From Nocardia colli (GTDB taxonomy: Bacteria > Actinomycetota > Actinomycetes > Mycobacteriales > Mycobacteriaceae): a stretch of 64,000 nucleotides of DNA. The position numbers and the translations under genes were made by a program. The notes beneath the pieces are model-generated. The model ran no database searches. It saw nothing but the letters and a program-made list of their open reading frames with translations, and had not been told where the DNA came from. Positions 9,595 through 17,073 of this stretch are shown here, piece after piece. The stretch spans positions 1 to 64,000 of the forward strand of contig NZ_VXLC01000002.1 in NCBI RefSeq assembly GCF_008704205.1. The letters run 5' to 3'. The first letter of the stretch is position 1. Each line of letters starts with the position of its first letter.

Positions 9595-9612
9595 AGGGCC
9601 GATTTCGGCCCT
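9595..9612 (+). terminator. Small hairpin downstream of tRNA-Thr
   Basis: Seven-bp inverted repeat (9595-9601 with 9606-9612) with a 4-nt ATTT loop, 10 nt after the tRNA. It is a plausible factor-independent stop for the tRNA transcript, but no T tract follows. Confidence 0.4.
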
Positions 9613-9799
9613 CACCGGAGTTCCACCTATCTGGCTGAACTCCCAACTAAGTCACTCAACGCCCGCTGATCAGGTGGGATCACTTACCGCACGGTTCAAG
9701 GCATCAGCCGTCGCGTGATGCACCCGGCCGCGTGCCATGTGGCGCCGCTGGGTCATCGCAGGATCACATCCTGAAGTTGCCGACTTGGCCTACGCGCGC

Positions 9800-10645
9800 T
9801 CAGGTGACCTGCGCGGCCACCAGGGTCTCGAAGGTATAGGGCCGCAGGCCATCGGTACGGCCGGTGAAGTACCGCTGCTGGAGGTCGGCACATGTGGGGT
9901 GGTCCACGACCTTCAGCCCGCAGCGGCTGATCAGCCGCTCGATCTCCGATGCCGGCCAGCCAGGCTGAAGCGGCTCGCCGACGGAAGCTGCGATCGGCGT
10001 ATAGATACGGGCGAATTCCGTTCCCCTGTCATCGAGCGCAGAGTCCTCGGCCCGGTAGGAGAACACCACCTCGGACCCGGGAGCAGCCGTCGCGATCGTG
10101 CGCAACGTCGACTCGATCGCCTGTGCCGTCAGATAGGGGGCGACGCCCGTCCAGCTGAACATCGCCGGCTGTGCCCAGTCGAATCCGGCCGGGCCCAGCG
10201 CATCCTGAATAGATTGGGCCTCGAGATCAACCGGCACGAATACTTGTGAGTCGCTGAGCGGCAGGCCGAGCTCCCGGACCCGCTCGAGCTTCCAGGCCTG
10301 GGAGGCCGGGTGATCGATCTCGAACATCGTCAGCGAGCCGAGCAGATCTGGCCGCCGCCACGCGAACGAGTCGAGGCCCGCGCCGAGGATCACGTACTGG
10401 GTGAAGGCGCCGGCAGCCAGCCGGTCCTCGGCGTACCGGCTGCGGGTGCAGACAGCCGCGCGGGACTCGCGGCGGACCGGGTCGGGGAACAGCGGATCGA
10501 ACCGGTCGCGCAGCTGCTGCCATACCGGGCCGACGAGCACCAGTGCCAGCGCATCGTCCAGTACCCACGGCGACGCCGTCTCCAGGCGAAATAATCCACG
10601 TGACACGGCCGCAAACATCGCCGTCCTGCTCGGTGTGCTTTCCAT
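9800..10645 (-). CDS. Class I SAM-dependent methyltransferase (TIGR00027/PPM1-like)
   Basis: Predicted 281-residue protein of the leucine-carboxyl-methyltransferase-like family (the TIGR00027 group expanded in mycobacteria and Nocardia). The SAM-binding motif I reads Y-V-I-L-G-A-G-L-D-S-F-A-W-R near residue 85. A family-typical D-x-A-L-x-L-V segment precedes it and an F-E-I-D-H-P-A-S-Q motif II follows. The substrate is unknown; these enzymes often act on small secondary metabolites. The ATG at 10645 is chosen because GGAGGAG lies 6 nt before it. Confidence 0.85.
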   Translation of the reverse strand: MESTPSRTAMFAAVSRGLFRLETASPWVLDDALALVLVGPVWQQLRDRFDPLFPDPVRRESRAAVCTRSRYAEDRLAAGAFTQYVILGAGLDSFAWRRPDLLGSLTMFEIDHPASQAWKLERVRELGLPLSDSQVFVPVDLEAQSIQDALGPAGFDWAQPAMFSWTGVAPYLTAQAIESTLRTIATAAPGSEVVFSYRAEDSALDDRGTEFARIYTPIAASVGEPLQPGWPASEIERLISRCGLKVVDHPTCADLQQRYFTGRTDGLRPYTFETLVAAQVT

Positions 10646-10951
10646 GCACTCCTCCTCGCCGGCCAGAACCCCGCATGCCGGCCACGCCCGCCCACTCCGT
10701 GCACTACACAGGATGCGCCTGAAGGGCTCTGACTGCCATAGCGAGATGGCCTGGCCGCCAAGATCTGTCGCCATCGGGGCGCTCGGGCATCGCGAGCGAG
10801 GCGAGCCAATGGCACGGGCCGAATGTCGGATCCGGGGCGCCCGATCCCGGAGCTACGCGTCGGCGTGCTCGCTCGTCGCGTCGCGGACCCCCGGTTCGAT
10901 AACCCCTGCATGCGGATTGCATGCGGATTCGCATGCAGGGGTTGCTCGTCG
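10646..10951. other. Intergenic region, no gene seen
   Basis: About 306 nt between two minus-strand genes. No ORF looks real. It holds the methyltransferase promoter region on its left and the hairpin at 10901-10943 on its right. Confidence 0.5.
10901..10943 (-). terminator. Strong hairpin downstream of the small secreted-protein operon
   Basis: Perfect 14-bp inverted repeat, arms 10901-10914 and 10930-10943, just past the stop of the 71-residue gene on the minus strand. Within it an 11-nt GCATGCGGATT motif is repeated, so alternative foldings are possible. Confidence 0.65.
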
Positions 10952-11167
10952 TTACTCCGCGTCGTTCTTGCTGTAGTAGACCGTGATCGACGGCCAGTCA
11001 CCGTCCGCGGTGACCTCGGTGTGCAGGATCAGGTCCGCCACCGTGATCGGGCCGAGGGTTTCGATCGTGGACGCGATGGTGCGCAGCAGTGCCGGCACGT
11101 CCCCTTGGCCGGGGCCGGCGGGGTTCGCCTGGGAGAAGTGCAGTGCCTGGTAGTCGGTCGATGTCAT
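10952..11167 (-). CDS. Small conserved-type hypothetical protein, 71 residues
   Basis: No family recognised. The protein is soluble-looking, with a central I-A-S-T-I-E-T-L-G-P-I-T-V-A-D-L-I segment suggesting a small alpha/beta domain, and ends in an acidic tail. The ATG at 11167 has an aggggacc ribosome-binding site. It lies 26 nt downstream of the secreted-protein gene on the same strand, so the two are probably co-transcribed. A hairpin follows its stop. Confidence 0.6.
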   Translation of the reverse strand: MTSTDYQALHFSQANPAGPGQGDVPALLRTIASTIETLGPITVADLILHTEVTADGDWPSITVYYSKNDAE

Positions 11168-11193
11168 GAAGGTCCCCTATGGTTCTGCTCGAA

Positions 11194-11493
11194 CTACTTG
11201 CGGCCGCGCTTCTGCTTGTTCCGGTCGCCATCGTACTTTTCGGCCTGCTTGATCTTCTGCATCGCGCTGTTGTACGCGGCCCGGTCGTACGGGCGGCCGG
11301 CGTTCTTGTTATCGACGGCTTCCTGCTCCGCGGCCGACAGTTGCGCGCCCTGCGGCGCCTTCTGCGCCACCACGATGCTCGTGGGCGCGGCGCTGGCCAG
11401 CTGCGCCTCGACCACCGACCCGATCGAGAGTGCGGCGAGCACGGTGAACGCGGCAGCGGCAGACTTTGCGGAGTACTTCAATTCGGTTCCCAC
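11194..11493 (-). CDS. Small secreted protein of unknown function
   Basis: About 99 residues with an N-terminal signal peptide: K-Y-S-A-K-S basic region, a hydrophobic core (A-A-A-F-T-V-L-A-A-L), then an A-S-A-A-like cleavage region near residue 35. The mature part is hydrophilic and ends in a strongly basic K-x-K-R-G-R-K tail. No family is recognised. The start is uncertain: GTG 11493 is used here, but a TTG at 11481 has better spacing from the gaaggg purine stretch. It is the first gene of a probable two-gene unit with the 71-residue gene. Confidence 0.6.
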   Translation of the reverse strand: MGTELKYSAKSAAAAFTVLAALSIGSVVEAQLASAAPTSIVVAQKAPQGAQLSAAEQEAVDNKNAGRPYDRAAYNSAMQKIKQAEKYDGDRNKQKRGRK

Positions 11494-11649
11494 CCTTCGA
11501 ATTTGCCCGACGTGACCGGTGCCCCCATCGGAGTGACGCAATCAAATTCCTTGCGCTACTACAGGATTAGATGCGGCACTCGGCCGGTCGGTTCCCTCCG
11601 GGCGTTGTGCGGTAGCTCACATTGCTCGCCGGCGGCAGGGCTCGTCGCA

Positions 11650-11695
11650 CAGCGGTGGATTCAGGCCTCAGCGGTCGCTGCCATGTCTCGTTCGA
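11650..11695. repeat. Degenerate partial copy of the 65-bp hairpin element
   Basis: The right half (CAGCGGTCGCTGCCATGTCTCG, then TTCGAT) closely matches the right half of the complete elements at 13529-13593 and 14307-14371. The left half is eroded. Confidence 0.6.
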
Positions 11696-11722
11696 TCCAC
11701 GAAAAAAGAAAGTTCGAGGGCG

Positions 11723-11751
11723 TGTCGATCTTCGGTCACCCCCGTTCGACC
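11723..11751 (+). promoter_or_regulatory. Candidate ECF42-type promoter of the DGPF-sigma operon
   Basis: TGTCGA at 11723-11728, an 18-nt spacer and CGACC at 11747-11751, about 50 nt before the ATG of the DGPF gene. ECF42 promoters described in Streptomyces have TGTCGA at -35 and a CGA-type -10, so this looks like an autoregulated promoter. No transcript data are available. Confidence 0.55.
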
Positions 11752-11801
11752 TAAGGGTGAAAGGGTCCAGCAGGGATCCGGATGAACCGAGGAGACAAAC
11801 C

Positions 11802-12221
11802 ATGAAGTACATGCTGGTGATGCGCGCGACGGACGAGGCCTACGCCGGGATGGGTGAGGTCGACTTCGAGAAGATGCTGGAAATCGTGGGGCAGTTCAAC
11901 GAGGAGCTGATCCGGGCCGGGGTGCTGCTCGCGGCGGAGGGGCTCACGGATCCGGCCGAGGGCGTGGTGGTCGATTACTCTGCCGAGCAGCCGATCGTCA
12001 CCGACGGCCCTTACGGTGAGACCAAGGAGTTGTTCGGCGGCTTCTACATTCTCAACGTGGCGTCGAAGGAGGAGGCGATCGAGTGGGCCAAGCGGATGCC
12101 GATGGCCGCGCCGGGATTCAAGACCGAGATCCGGCGGGTCGCCTCGATCGAGGAATTCCCGCAGGACAACGAGTGGGTCAAGAAGGAGCGGGAGTGGCGC
12201 GAAGCCACCGGCCAGCTCTGA
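11802..12221 (+). CDS. YCII-related (DGPF-domain) protein
   Basis: Predicted 139-residue protein of the YCII/DGPF family. It opens MKYMLVMRATDEA and contains the diagnostic T-D-G-P-Y-G-E-T-K-E segment near residue 68, followed by a G-G-F-Y-I-L motif and a helical C-terminus ending E-W-R-E-A-T. DGPF proteins are genetically tied to ECF42 sigma factors, and the sigma gene here starts 15 nt downstream. They are ferredoxin-like folds, and their role in signal transmission is not settled. The ATG at 11802 has a gaggaga ribosome-binding site 6 nt before it. The preceding region holds a candidate ECF42 promoter. Confidence 0.92.
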   Translation: MKYMLVMRATDEAYAGMGEVDFEKMLEIVGQFNEELIRAGVLLAAEGLTDPAEGVVVDYSAEQPIVTDGPYGETKELFGGFYILNVASKEEAIEWAKRMPMAAPGFKTEIRRVASIEEFPQDNEWVKKEREWREATGQL

Positions 12222-12236
12222 CCGGGACGGCGGGCG

Positions 12237-13520
12237 ATGGCCGAGCACACCGGTCGTGAGGCCGTCGCTGCCGTCTGGCGGATCGAATCCGCGCGGATTG
12301 TCGGCGCGCTGGCGCGCTACACCGGCGATTTCTCGCTCGCCGAGGACCTCGCGCAGGAGGCACTCGCCGAAGCGCTGGTGACCTGGCCGCGCGACGGGGT
12401 GCCGAACAATCCCGCGGGCTGGCTGCTCACCGTCGGCCGGCGGCGCGCCATCGACGCGTTTCGGCGGCGCTCGGCCCTCGACGACCGGTACACGGCCCTT
12501 GCCCACAACTTGAGTGAAGGCGGCGCCGTGTCGGGTAGCGAACCGGCCGAGCCTCCGGCGGCCGGTGACGTGCTGTGGGATCCGGATCAAATCGATGACG
12601 ACATCCTCGCGCTGATGTTCATCTCCTGCCACCCGACGCTGTCCCGGGACGCCCGGGTCGCGCTCACACTGCGCGTCGTCGGCGGCCTGACCAGCGACGA
12701 GATCGCCAAGGCCTGCCTGGTGCCGACGGCGACCGTGCAGGCGCGCATCACCCGGGCGAAGAAGACGCTGGCCGCGGCCAGGGTGCGGTTCGAGGTGCCG
12801 TCCGCGCAGGAGCGGAGCGAGCGGCTCGGCTCGGTGCTCAACGTGGTCTATCTGATCTTCACCGAAGGATCCTCGGCCAGTTCCGGCAGCGAACTGATCC
12901 GGTCCGAGCTCGCGGGCGAGGCGCAGCGCCTGGCCCGGGTGCTCGCCCGGTTGGTGCCGAACGAGCCTGAGGCACAAGGACTTCTGGCGCTGTTGGAACT
13001 GACCGCGGCGCGCTTTCCCGCCCGCACCGGACCGGACGGACACCCGGTCCTACTGGCGGACCAGGACCGCCGACGCTGGGATCGCGCCGCGATCCGCCGT
13101 GGCCGTGCGGCTTTGGACCGCGCCGTGCGAGTCGGGCGAGGTCTCGGCGCTTACGGCCTACAGGCCGCGATCGCCGAATGTCACGCTGTCGCACCGTCAG
13201 TCGAGGAAACCGCGTGGGAACGCATAGTGCTGCTGTACGAAGCCCTCGGCCGACTAGCCCCTTCCCCGGTGGTCGACCTCAACCGCGCGGTCGCGGTCTC
13301 GATGGCACAGGGACCAGCCGCCGCCCTCCCGATCGTCGACGAATTATCCTCCACCCCAGAACTTTCCAGCACCCACCTGCTCCCGAGCGTACGCGGCGAA
13401 CTCCTGATCCAACTGGGCCGAAACGCCGAAGCCCGCACCGAACTAACCCGAGCAATCACCCTGTGCGGCAACGACCGAGAACGCGCCGTCCTCACCAACA
13501 AACTCACCACCCTGGACTAA
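12237..13520 (+). CDS. ECF42-type RNA polymerase sigma factor with C-terminal helical (TPR-like) extension
   Basis: Predicted 427-residue sigma factor. Region 2 spans about residues 10-75 (A-E-D-L-A-Q-E-A-L-A-E-A, then G-W-L-L-T-V-G-R-R-R-A-I-D). Region 4 (L-T-L-R-V-V-G-G-L-T-S-D-E-I-A) lies near 140-185. A long helical C-terminal part with an L-N-R-A-V-A-V-S-M-A-Q-G-P-A-A-A-L motif follows, characteristic of the ECF42 group with TPR-like repeats. It should recruit RNA polymerase to its own operon and a few DGPF-type targets. The gene lies 15 nt after the DGPF gene. No conventional anti-sigma factor is adjacent, as expected for this group. Confidence 0.9.
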   Translation: MAEHTGREAVAAVWRIESARIVGALARYTGDFSLAEDLAQEALAEALVTWPRDGVPNNPAGWLLTVGRRRAIDAFRRRSALDDRYTALAHNLSEGGAVSGSEPAEPPAAGDVLWDPDQIDDDILALMFISCHPTLSRDARVALTLRVVGGLTSDEIAKACLVPTATVQARITRAKKTLAAARVRFEVPSAQERSERLGSVLNVVYLIFTEGSSASSGSELIRSELAGEAQRLARVLARLVPNEPEAQGLLALLELTAARFPARTGPDGHPVLLADQDRRRWDRAAIRRGRAALDRAVRVGRGLGAYGLQAAIAECHAVAPSVEETAWERIVLLYEALGRLAPSPVVDLNRAVAVSMAQGPAAALPIVDELSSTPELSSTHLLPSVRGELLIQLGRNAEARTELTRAITLCGNDRERAVLTNKLTTLD

Positions 13521-13528
13521 CCACCGCC

Positions 13529-13593
13529 AGCCCGCCCAACGGGACATGATGGCGCAGACACGCCGCAGCGGCCGCCACCATGTCCCGTTCGAT
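13529..13593. repeat. 65-bp hairpin element, copy 1
   Basis: Near-identical to the element at 14307-14371 (only a few substitutions). It contains an inverted repeat with 15-nt arms 13538-13552 and 13575-13589 (one mismatch). It sits directly after the sigma-factor stop and before the Uma2 gene. It may act as a transcription terminator, a mobile hairpin repeat, or both. Confidence 0.85.
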
Positions 13594-13649
13594 GACCTTG
13601 CGAGCAAACTCCCTGGTTAGGCGGGCAGTTGCACCACTATTATTGCGGC

Positions 13650-14303
13650 ATGTCTCTCCCGAGCATCGAGCGGCCGGACCTCCCTGAGTTCATGACCTGG
13701 GAGGAATTGCAGCGCCTTCCCGAGCAGATCGCCGAGCAGATCGAGCTATGGGACGGCCGAGTGGTTTGGGTCCGTCGTGGGCCTGCCGAACATCAGACCT
13801 TCATGCGCCGTTTGACGAATTCCATCGAGCGTTGCGCGTGGAAGGTCATGTCCGAGAGCCCGGAGCATTGCTGGCAGGTCAATCTAGAGACCAATGTCTT
13901 CTTGGGTGCCAACGGGAAGTCCAACTTCTTGACGCCGGACTTCCTGGTTCACCGCTGTCTGGAATCTGCGTACCAAGATGTACGCGCCGCAGATGTCCTG
14001 TTGGTCGGTGAAGTGTTGTCCCCGTCCAACACGCAGACCGACGTCGAGGCCAAGAAAGGCCGGTACGCCGGTGCCGGGATCCCTTGGTACTGGGAGGTCA
14101 GGTTGGCACCCGAGTCGAGTGCCATTGCGACCGTCCGTGCCTACGCGCTGGAGTCGGGGCACGGGCATCTGCCGGACGGCGTGCACCCGCTACGCACGAA
14201 CAACTACCTGCTGGCCGGCGAATGGACCCACGCCGACGAGGCGGGCATCGAGATCGAGTTCCCGTTCTCGATCGCCATCCCATGGACCGAGCTCGAATTC
14301 TGA
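13650..14303 (+). CDS. Uma2-family PD-(D/E)XK endonuclease-like protein
   Basis: Predicted 217-residue protein of the Uma2 family (PF05685). Conserved features are F-L-T-P-D-F-L-V near residue 96 (catalytic Asp), G-E-V-L-S-P-S-N-T-Q-T-D near 120 (catalytic Glu) and K-K-G-R-Y-A-G-A-G-I-P-W-Y-W-E-V near 140 (the Lys and the family signature). Uma2 proteins are restriction-endonuclease folds of unknown biological role, expanded in actinobacteria and cyanobacteria. The ATG at 13650 is preferred over an in-frame TTG at 13629. The gene is bracketed by two copies of a 65-bp hairpin repeat, suggesting it moved as a cassette or was gained by recombination. Its GC is slightly lower than its neighbours. 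Confidence 0.85.
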   Translation: MSLPSIERPDLPEFMTWEELQRLPEQIAEQIELWDGRVVWVRRGPAEHQTFMRRLTNSIERCAWKVMSESPEHCWQVNLETNVFLGANGKSNFLTPDFLVHRCLESAYQDVRAADVLLVGEVLSPSNTQTDVEAKKGRYAGAGIPWYWEVRLAPESSAIATVRAYALESGHGHLPDGVHPLRTNNYLLAGEWTHADEAGIEIEFPFSIAIPWTELEF

Positions 14304-14306
14304 CCT

Positions 14307-14371
14307 AGCCCGTCCAACGGGACATGGTGGCTCTGACACGCCGCAGCGGTCGCCACCATGTCCCGTTCGAT
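14307..14371. repeat. 65-bp hairpin element, copy 2
   Basis: Carries a perfect 15-bp inverted repeat, arms 14316-14330 and 14353-14367, with a 22-nt loop. It begins 4 nt after the Uma2 stop and lies between convergent genes, a good place for a bidirectional terminator. It is in direct orientation relative to copy 1. Confidence 0.88.
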
Positions 14372-14380
14372 AGAAGCGGG

Positions 14381-14887
14381 TCAGCGGGGGCAGTGGACGG
14401 TGTAGTTCCAGTCGGTGCCGCCGGGGCCGGTGACGCGGACGAGGACGGCGGTTGCGGTGCCGGGCGGGATGTTGATCACGGCTGAGCCGGTGCCCTCGTT
14501 GATGTCGTCGCCGATGTAGCCGGTGTTGTGGACGCGGGCGCCCTGGTAGAAGACCTCGATCTGGTCGGGGATGTTGAAGGTTTCGTAGGACAGGACGAAG
14601 GAGGCCGGGCCGGGGCGGCCGAGCTGGTGCATCGTGTTGGTGACGCCGGGGCCGCCGGCCTGGGTCGATTGGTTGCACTGCTGGGTCGGCGGGGCCGGGG
14701 TGCCGGGTCCGCTACCGCTGCCGCTGCTGCCGGGTCCGCCACCGCTGCTGCCACTTCCGCTGCCGCTGCTGCCCGACGGCGGAGCCGCGGACACGCCCGC
14801 GGCCACCGCCGTGGTCACCGCTGCCGCCAGGACAACCGCCGTTGCTGCCGTGCGAATGCCGAGAAGTCGAAAACCTGAAGTACTCAA
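14381..14887 (-). CDS. Secreted protein with Gly/Ser linker and C-terminal beta-sandwich-like domain
   Basis: Predicted 168-residue exported protein. A signal peptide covers about residues 1-34 (R-L-L-G-I-R-T, hydrophobic core, V-S-A-A-P cleavage region). A Gly/Ser/Pro linker runs to about residue 67. The rest is a beta-rich domain with two cysteines, near residues 71 and 166, that could form a disulfide. The domain (E-T-F-N-I-P-D-Q-I-E-V-F-Y-Q-G then a G-D-D-I-N-E-G-T-G-S-A loop) resembles jelly-roll modules of extracellular bacterial proteins. The start is a TTG at 14887, supported by AAGGAA about 6 nt upstream. Function is unknown. Confidence 0.75.
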   Translation of the reverse strand: MSTSGFRLLGIRTAATAVVLAAAVTTAVAAGVSAAPPSGSSGSGSGSSGGGPGSSGSGSGPGTPAPPTQQCNQSTQAGGPGVTNTMHQLGRPGPASFVLSYETFNIPDQIEVFYQGARVHNTGYIGDDINEGTGSAVINIPPGTATAVLVRVTGPGGTDWNYTVHCPR

Positions 14888-14929
14888 CGTATTTCCTTAA
14901 CAAAATGTTTGGGGAATGTACGTTGAACA

Positions 14930-14946
14930 CGATCCCATCGGGATCG
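14930..14946 (-). terminator. Short hairpin downstream of the ABM-domain gene
   Basis: Seven-bp inverted repeat CGATCCC/GGGATCG with a 3-nt loop, between the minus-strand monooxygenase stop and the start of the secreted-protein gene. It could equally be an operator. Beside it (14963-14992) a 15-nt motif GTTCAGRCGACAGYK is repeated twice in tandem. Confidence 0.35.
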
Positions 14947-14998
14947 ATCGGCGGATATCCGCTGTTCAGGCGACAGTTGTTCAGACGACAGCGCCGAC

Positions 14999-15289
14999 TC
15001 AGTCGAACGGCGGACGCTCGTCGGTGACGGTGTACTTCATGACGTAGGTGTTCTTGATGGTGATGTCGAGGGCGGGGGCATCGGCCACCGCGCGCCAGGC
15101 TTCGAGATTTTCCGGGGTGTCCCAGCGTTCGTACACGTTCACCCGGTCCGGGTCGACGGGATCGGCGGTGATGGCGCAGTCGAGGCAGCCGGGGGCGGAT
15201 CGGCTGCGGCTGAGCAGGTCCTGGAACGCGCTGACGTACGCGTCGCGCTGGGCGGGGTCGACTTCGGCGTAACCGGCGATGATCAACAT
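14999..15289 (-). CDS. Antibiotic biosynthesis monooxygenase (ABM) domain protein
   Basis: Predicted 96-residue ferredoxin-like dimeric alpha+beta barrel protein of the ABM family. It begins M-L-I-I-A-G-Y-A-E-V-D, with a central G-C-L-D-C-A-I and a V-Y-E-R-W-D-T-P-E-N-L-E-A-W motif near residue 55, all typical of the family. Members are cofactor-free monooxygenases or stress-related proteins; the substrate is unknown. The ATG at 15289 has an agagg ribosome-binding site. Confidence 0.85.
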   Translation of the reverse strand: MLIIAGYAEVDPAQRDAYVSAFQDLLSRSRSAPGCLDCAITADPVDPDRVNVYERWDTPENLEAWRAVADAPALDITIKNTYVMKYTVTDERPPFD

Positions 15290-15376
15290 TCGCGAAACCT
15301 CTTCTGCTGAGGGGGATTGCGTGCTCAGCAGTAAGGACGATCGCGCGGCGGGGAACTCATCGGTGCGTGGGTGTTG

Positions 15377-15410
15377 CTCCTGGGCCGGGCGCCGTTGACC
15401 GGCCCAGGAG
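15377..15410 (-). terminator. Hairpin terminator of the alpha/beta hydrolase gene
   Basis: Perfect 12-bp inverted repeat, arms 15377-15388 and 15399-15410, located 13 nt past the stop of the minus-strand hydrolase gene. No clear T tract. Confidence 0.65.
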
Positions 15411-15422
15411 AACGTTCGGGGG

Positions 15423-16475
15423 TCAGCCCGCGACGGCCGTGCGGACCGTGGCCTGCTGGGCGACCAGCTCGAGTTCGGCGTTGAAGCGGTCGGCGGCCTC
15501 GATATTGCCGAGATGGCCGGTGGGCCAGCTGTGGTACGCGGCGAGGTGGCCGGTGCGGGACAGGGTGTCGGCGATCCGGCGGGCCATCCGCTCCGGCAGC
15601 AGCCGGTCGAAGCTGCCGGAGATGACCGTGGTGGGGATGGTCAGGTGTGCCGCGCCGTCGCTGACGTCGAGGTCGGCCAGGGCGGCGGCGTGCTTGCCGC
15701 GGGCCAGCGGGCGACAGGAGCGGACGATGCCGAGGGCGAAGTTCACCTCGTCGGCGCTGGCGTGCTTGCTCATCACCCGGTCCTTGAGCACCGCGCCGAC
15801 CAGCCAGCCGCCGGGCAGCGGGACCGGGCTGGTCAGCACGGTCTCGGAGACGAAGGTCGGCAGGCGCAGCGGGGCACCGAGCACGGTGACCGGCTTGTTC
15901 TGCACGGTGAGCTGCTTGTTCAGCAGCGGGAGCAGGTCGGTGTCGTAGCGGATGTTACCCGCGGTGGTGTTCAGCAGGATGGCGGCGGAGGCGCGGCGGG
16001 TGACCTGCTCGGGATAGCGAGCCGCCCACGCCTGCACGGTGATTCCGCCCATGCTGTGGCCGGCGAGCACGGCGCGCTGGCCGGGGCGCAGGGTGGCGTC
16101 GAGGACCGCGGACAGGTCGTCGGCCAGGGTGTCCCGGCTCGGCATGCGCCGGCCGAGCTCGCTGGCGCCGTGCCCGCGCTGGTCGTAGCAGACCACCCGA
16201 TACCGGTCGGCGAACGCGTTGATCTGCGGGTTCCAGTACTCGATGCTGCAGCTCCAGCCGTGGATCAGCACGATCACCTCGCCGTCGGCGGGGCCGTACG
16301 CGTGCACCCGCAGGCGGGCGCCGTCCACGGTGGTGACCGGGATGATTTCCAGGGGAGCTGTGGGAGCGTTCAACGACGCGGTCCGGAAGGTGCGTGATCG
16401 CAATCCGGCACGGTAACCGGCGGTCAGGGCGCCATTACGCGCGTCCGCCAAAGTCTTCATCGACTTCACCAGCAT
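15423..16475 (-). CDS. Alpha/beta-fold hydrolase
   Basis: Predicted 350-residue alpha/beta hydrolase. The oxyanion region reads L-I-H-G-W-S-C-S and is followed by Y-D-Q-R-G-H-G-A-S. The nucleophile elbow is A-G-H-S-M-G-G-I. The acid comes from I-S-G-S-F-D-R-L-L-P and the histidine from W-P-T-G-H-L-G-N-I-E. An N-terminal amphipathic region (R-N-G-A-L-T-A-G-Y-R-A-G-L) precedes the domain. The substrate is unknown; relatives are esterases or epoxide hydrolases. The ATG at 16475 has AAAGGAG 7-8 nt upstream. The promoter region holds three phased GCAAGC/GCTTGC motifs, suggesting regulation by a TetR-like repressor. Confidence 0.88.
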   Translation of the reverse strand: MLVKSMKTLADARNGALTAGYRAGLRSRTFRTASLNAPTAPLEIIPVTTVDGARLRVHAYGPADGEVIVLIHGWSCSIEYWNPQINAFADRYRVVCYDQRGHGASELGRRMPSRDTLADDLSAVLDATLRPGQRAVLAGHSMGGITVQAWAARYPEQVTRRASAAILLNTTAGNIRYDTDLLPLLNKQLTVQNKPVTVLGAPLRLPTFVSETVLTSPVPLPGGWLVGAVLKDRVMSKHASADEVNFALGIVRSCRPLARGKHAAALADLDVSDGAAHLTIPTTVISGSFDRLLPERMARRIADTLSRTGHLAAYHSWPTGHLGNIEAADRFNAELELVAQQATVRTAVAG

Positions 16476-16510
16476 CGGGCACTCCTTTGTGTCTGCCGCC
16501 ACAGTACAGT

Positions 16511-16537
16511 GCAAGCTGAGTGCTTGCTAGTGCAAGC
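16511..16537. promoter_or_regulatory. Triple GCAAGC/GCTTGC operator-like array
   Basis: GCAAGC at 16511-16516, GCTTGC at 16522-16527 and GCAAGC at 16532-16537, i.e. alternating orientation with 11- and 10-nt spacing, about one helical turn each. It lies 36-62 nt before the start of the hydrolase gene. Overlapping inverted repeats of this type are typical of TetR-family operators. No TetR gene is adjacent. Confidence 0.55.
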
Positions 16538-16716
16538 GCGCCGCAGCGGAACTTCTGGCTCGTAGGCTTGAATACCCGGAATTCGGTGCAGTGACACTGT
16601 CTGTTTTCACAAAGAATTAACGTCCGGAGCAGGCCTCTGCTGTCTTCATCGCCAACGGCGCGGGAGCGCGTTAGCCCGCGAAAGTGGCGATCCAGTAACG
16701 GTTTCCGCGCGCCCGC

Positions 16717-17010
16717 TCAGTCGGCGGGGTAGAGCGCGGCGATCACCTCGGGGATCACCAGGCACACCTGATCGTCCGGATGGAAGTCGTTCGGCACGTC
16801 GCTGCGGTTGGGTGCGCGGACGAACACCACGACCGAGGAGCCGTCGCCGGGATCGATCTCGACCGCGACCATTCGCTGGCTGCCATCGTCGAGATCGCGA
16901 TGCCCGGGTGCGGACCAGTGCCCCACATGCCCGAATTCGAGCTTGCGAGTCGCGTTGACCGTGAATCCGTCGAGCCTGGCAGAACCAGCGGCGTCCACAG
17001 CGGAAATCAT
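16717..17010 (-). CDS. Hypothetical protein, 97 residues
   Basis: No family recognised. The sequence is beta-rich (M-V-A-V-E-I-D-P then S-S-V-V-V-F-V-R) with an E-F-G-H-V-G-H-W-S-A-P segment near residue 25, and no signal peptide or membrane helix. Start ATG at 17010. It is divergent from the VOC gene, with a short AT-rich region between them that probably holds both promoters. Confidence 0.55.
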   Translation of the reverse strand: MISAVDAAGSARLDGFTVNATRKLEFGHVGHWSAPGHRDLDDGSQRMVAVEIDPGDGSSVVVFVRAPNRSDVPNDFHPDDQVCLVIPEVIAALYPAD

Positions 17011-17073
17011 ACTCTACCTGCGCAAATAGCAAATATATTCGATCTTGTCGGACCCCGGTGCGATGATCGTGGG

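Noticed and set aside
9509..9800. tRNA-Thr as an integration site for a mobile element
   Set aside because: No repeat of the tRNA 3' end was seen downstream, and no integrase or excisionase gene is present, although accessory genes do begin here.
13629..13649. TTG at 13629 as the start of the Uma2 gene
   Set aside because: It adds seven unconserved residues and has no ribosome-binding site; ATG 13650 is simpler.
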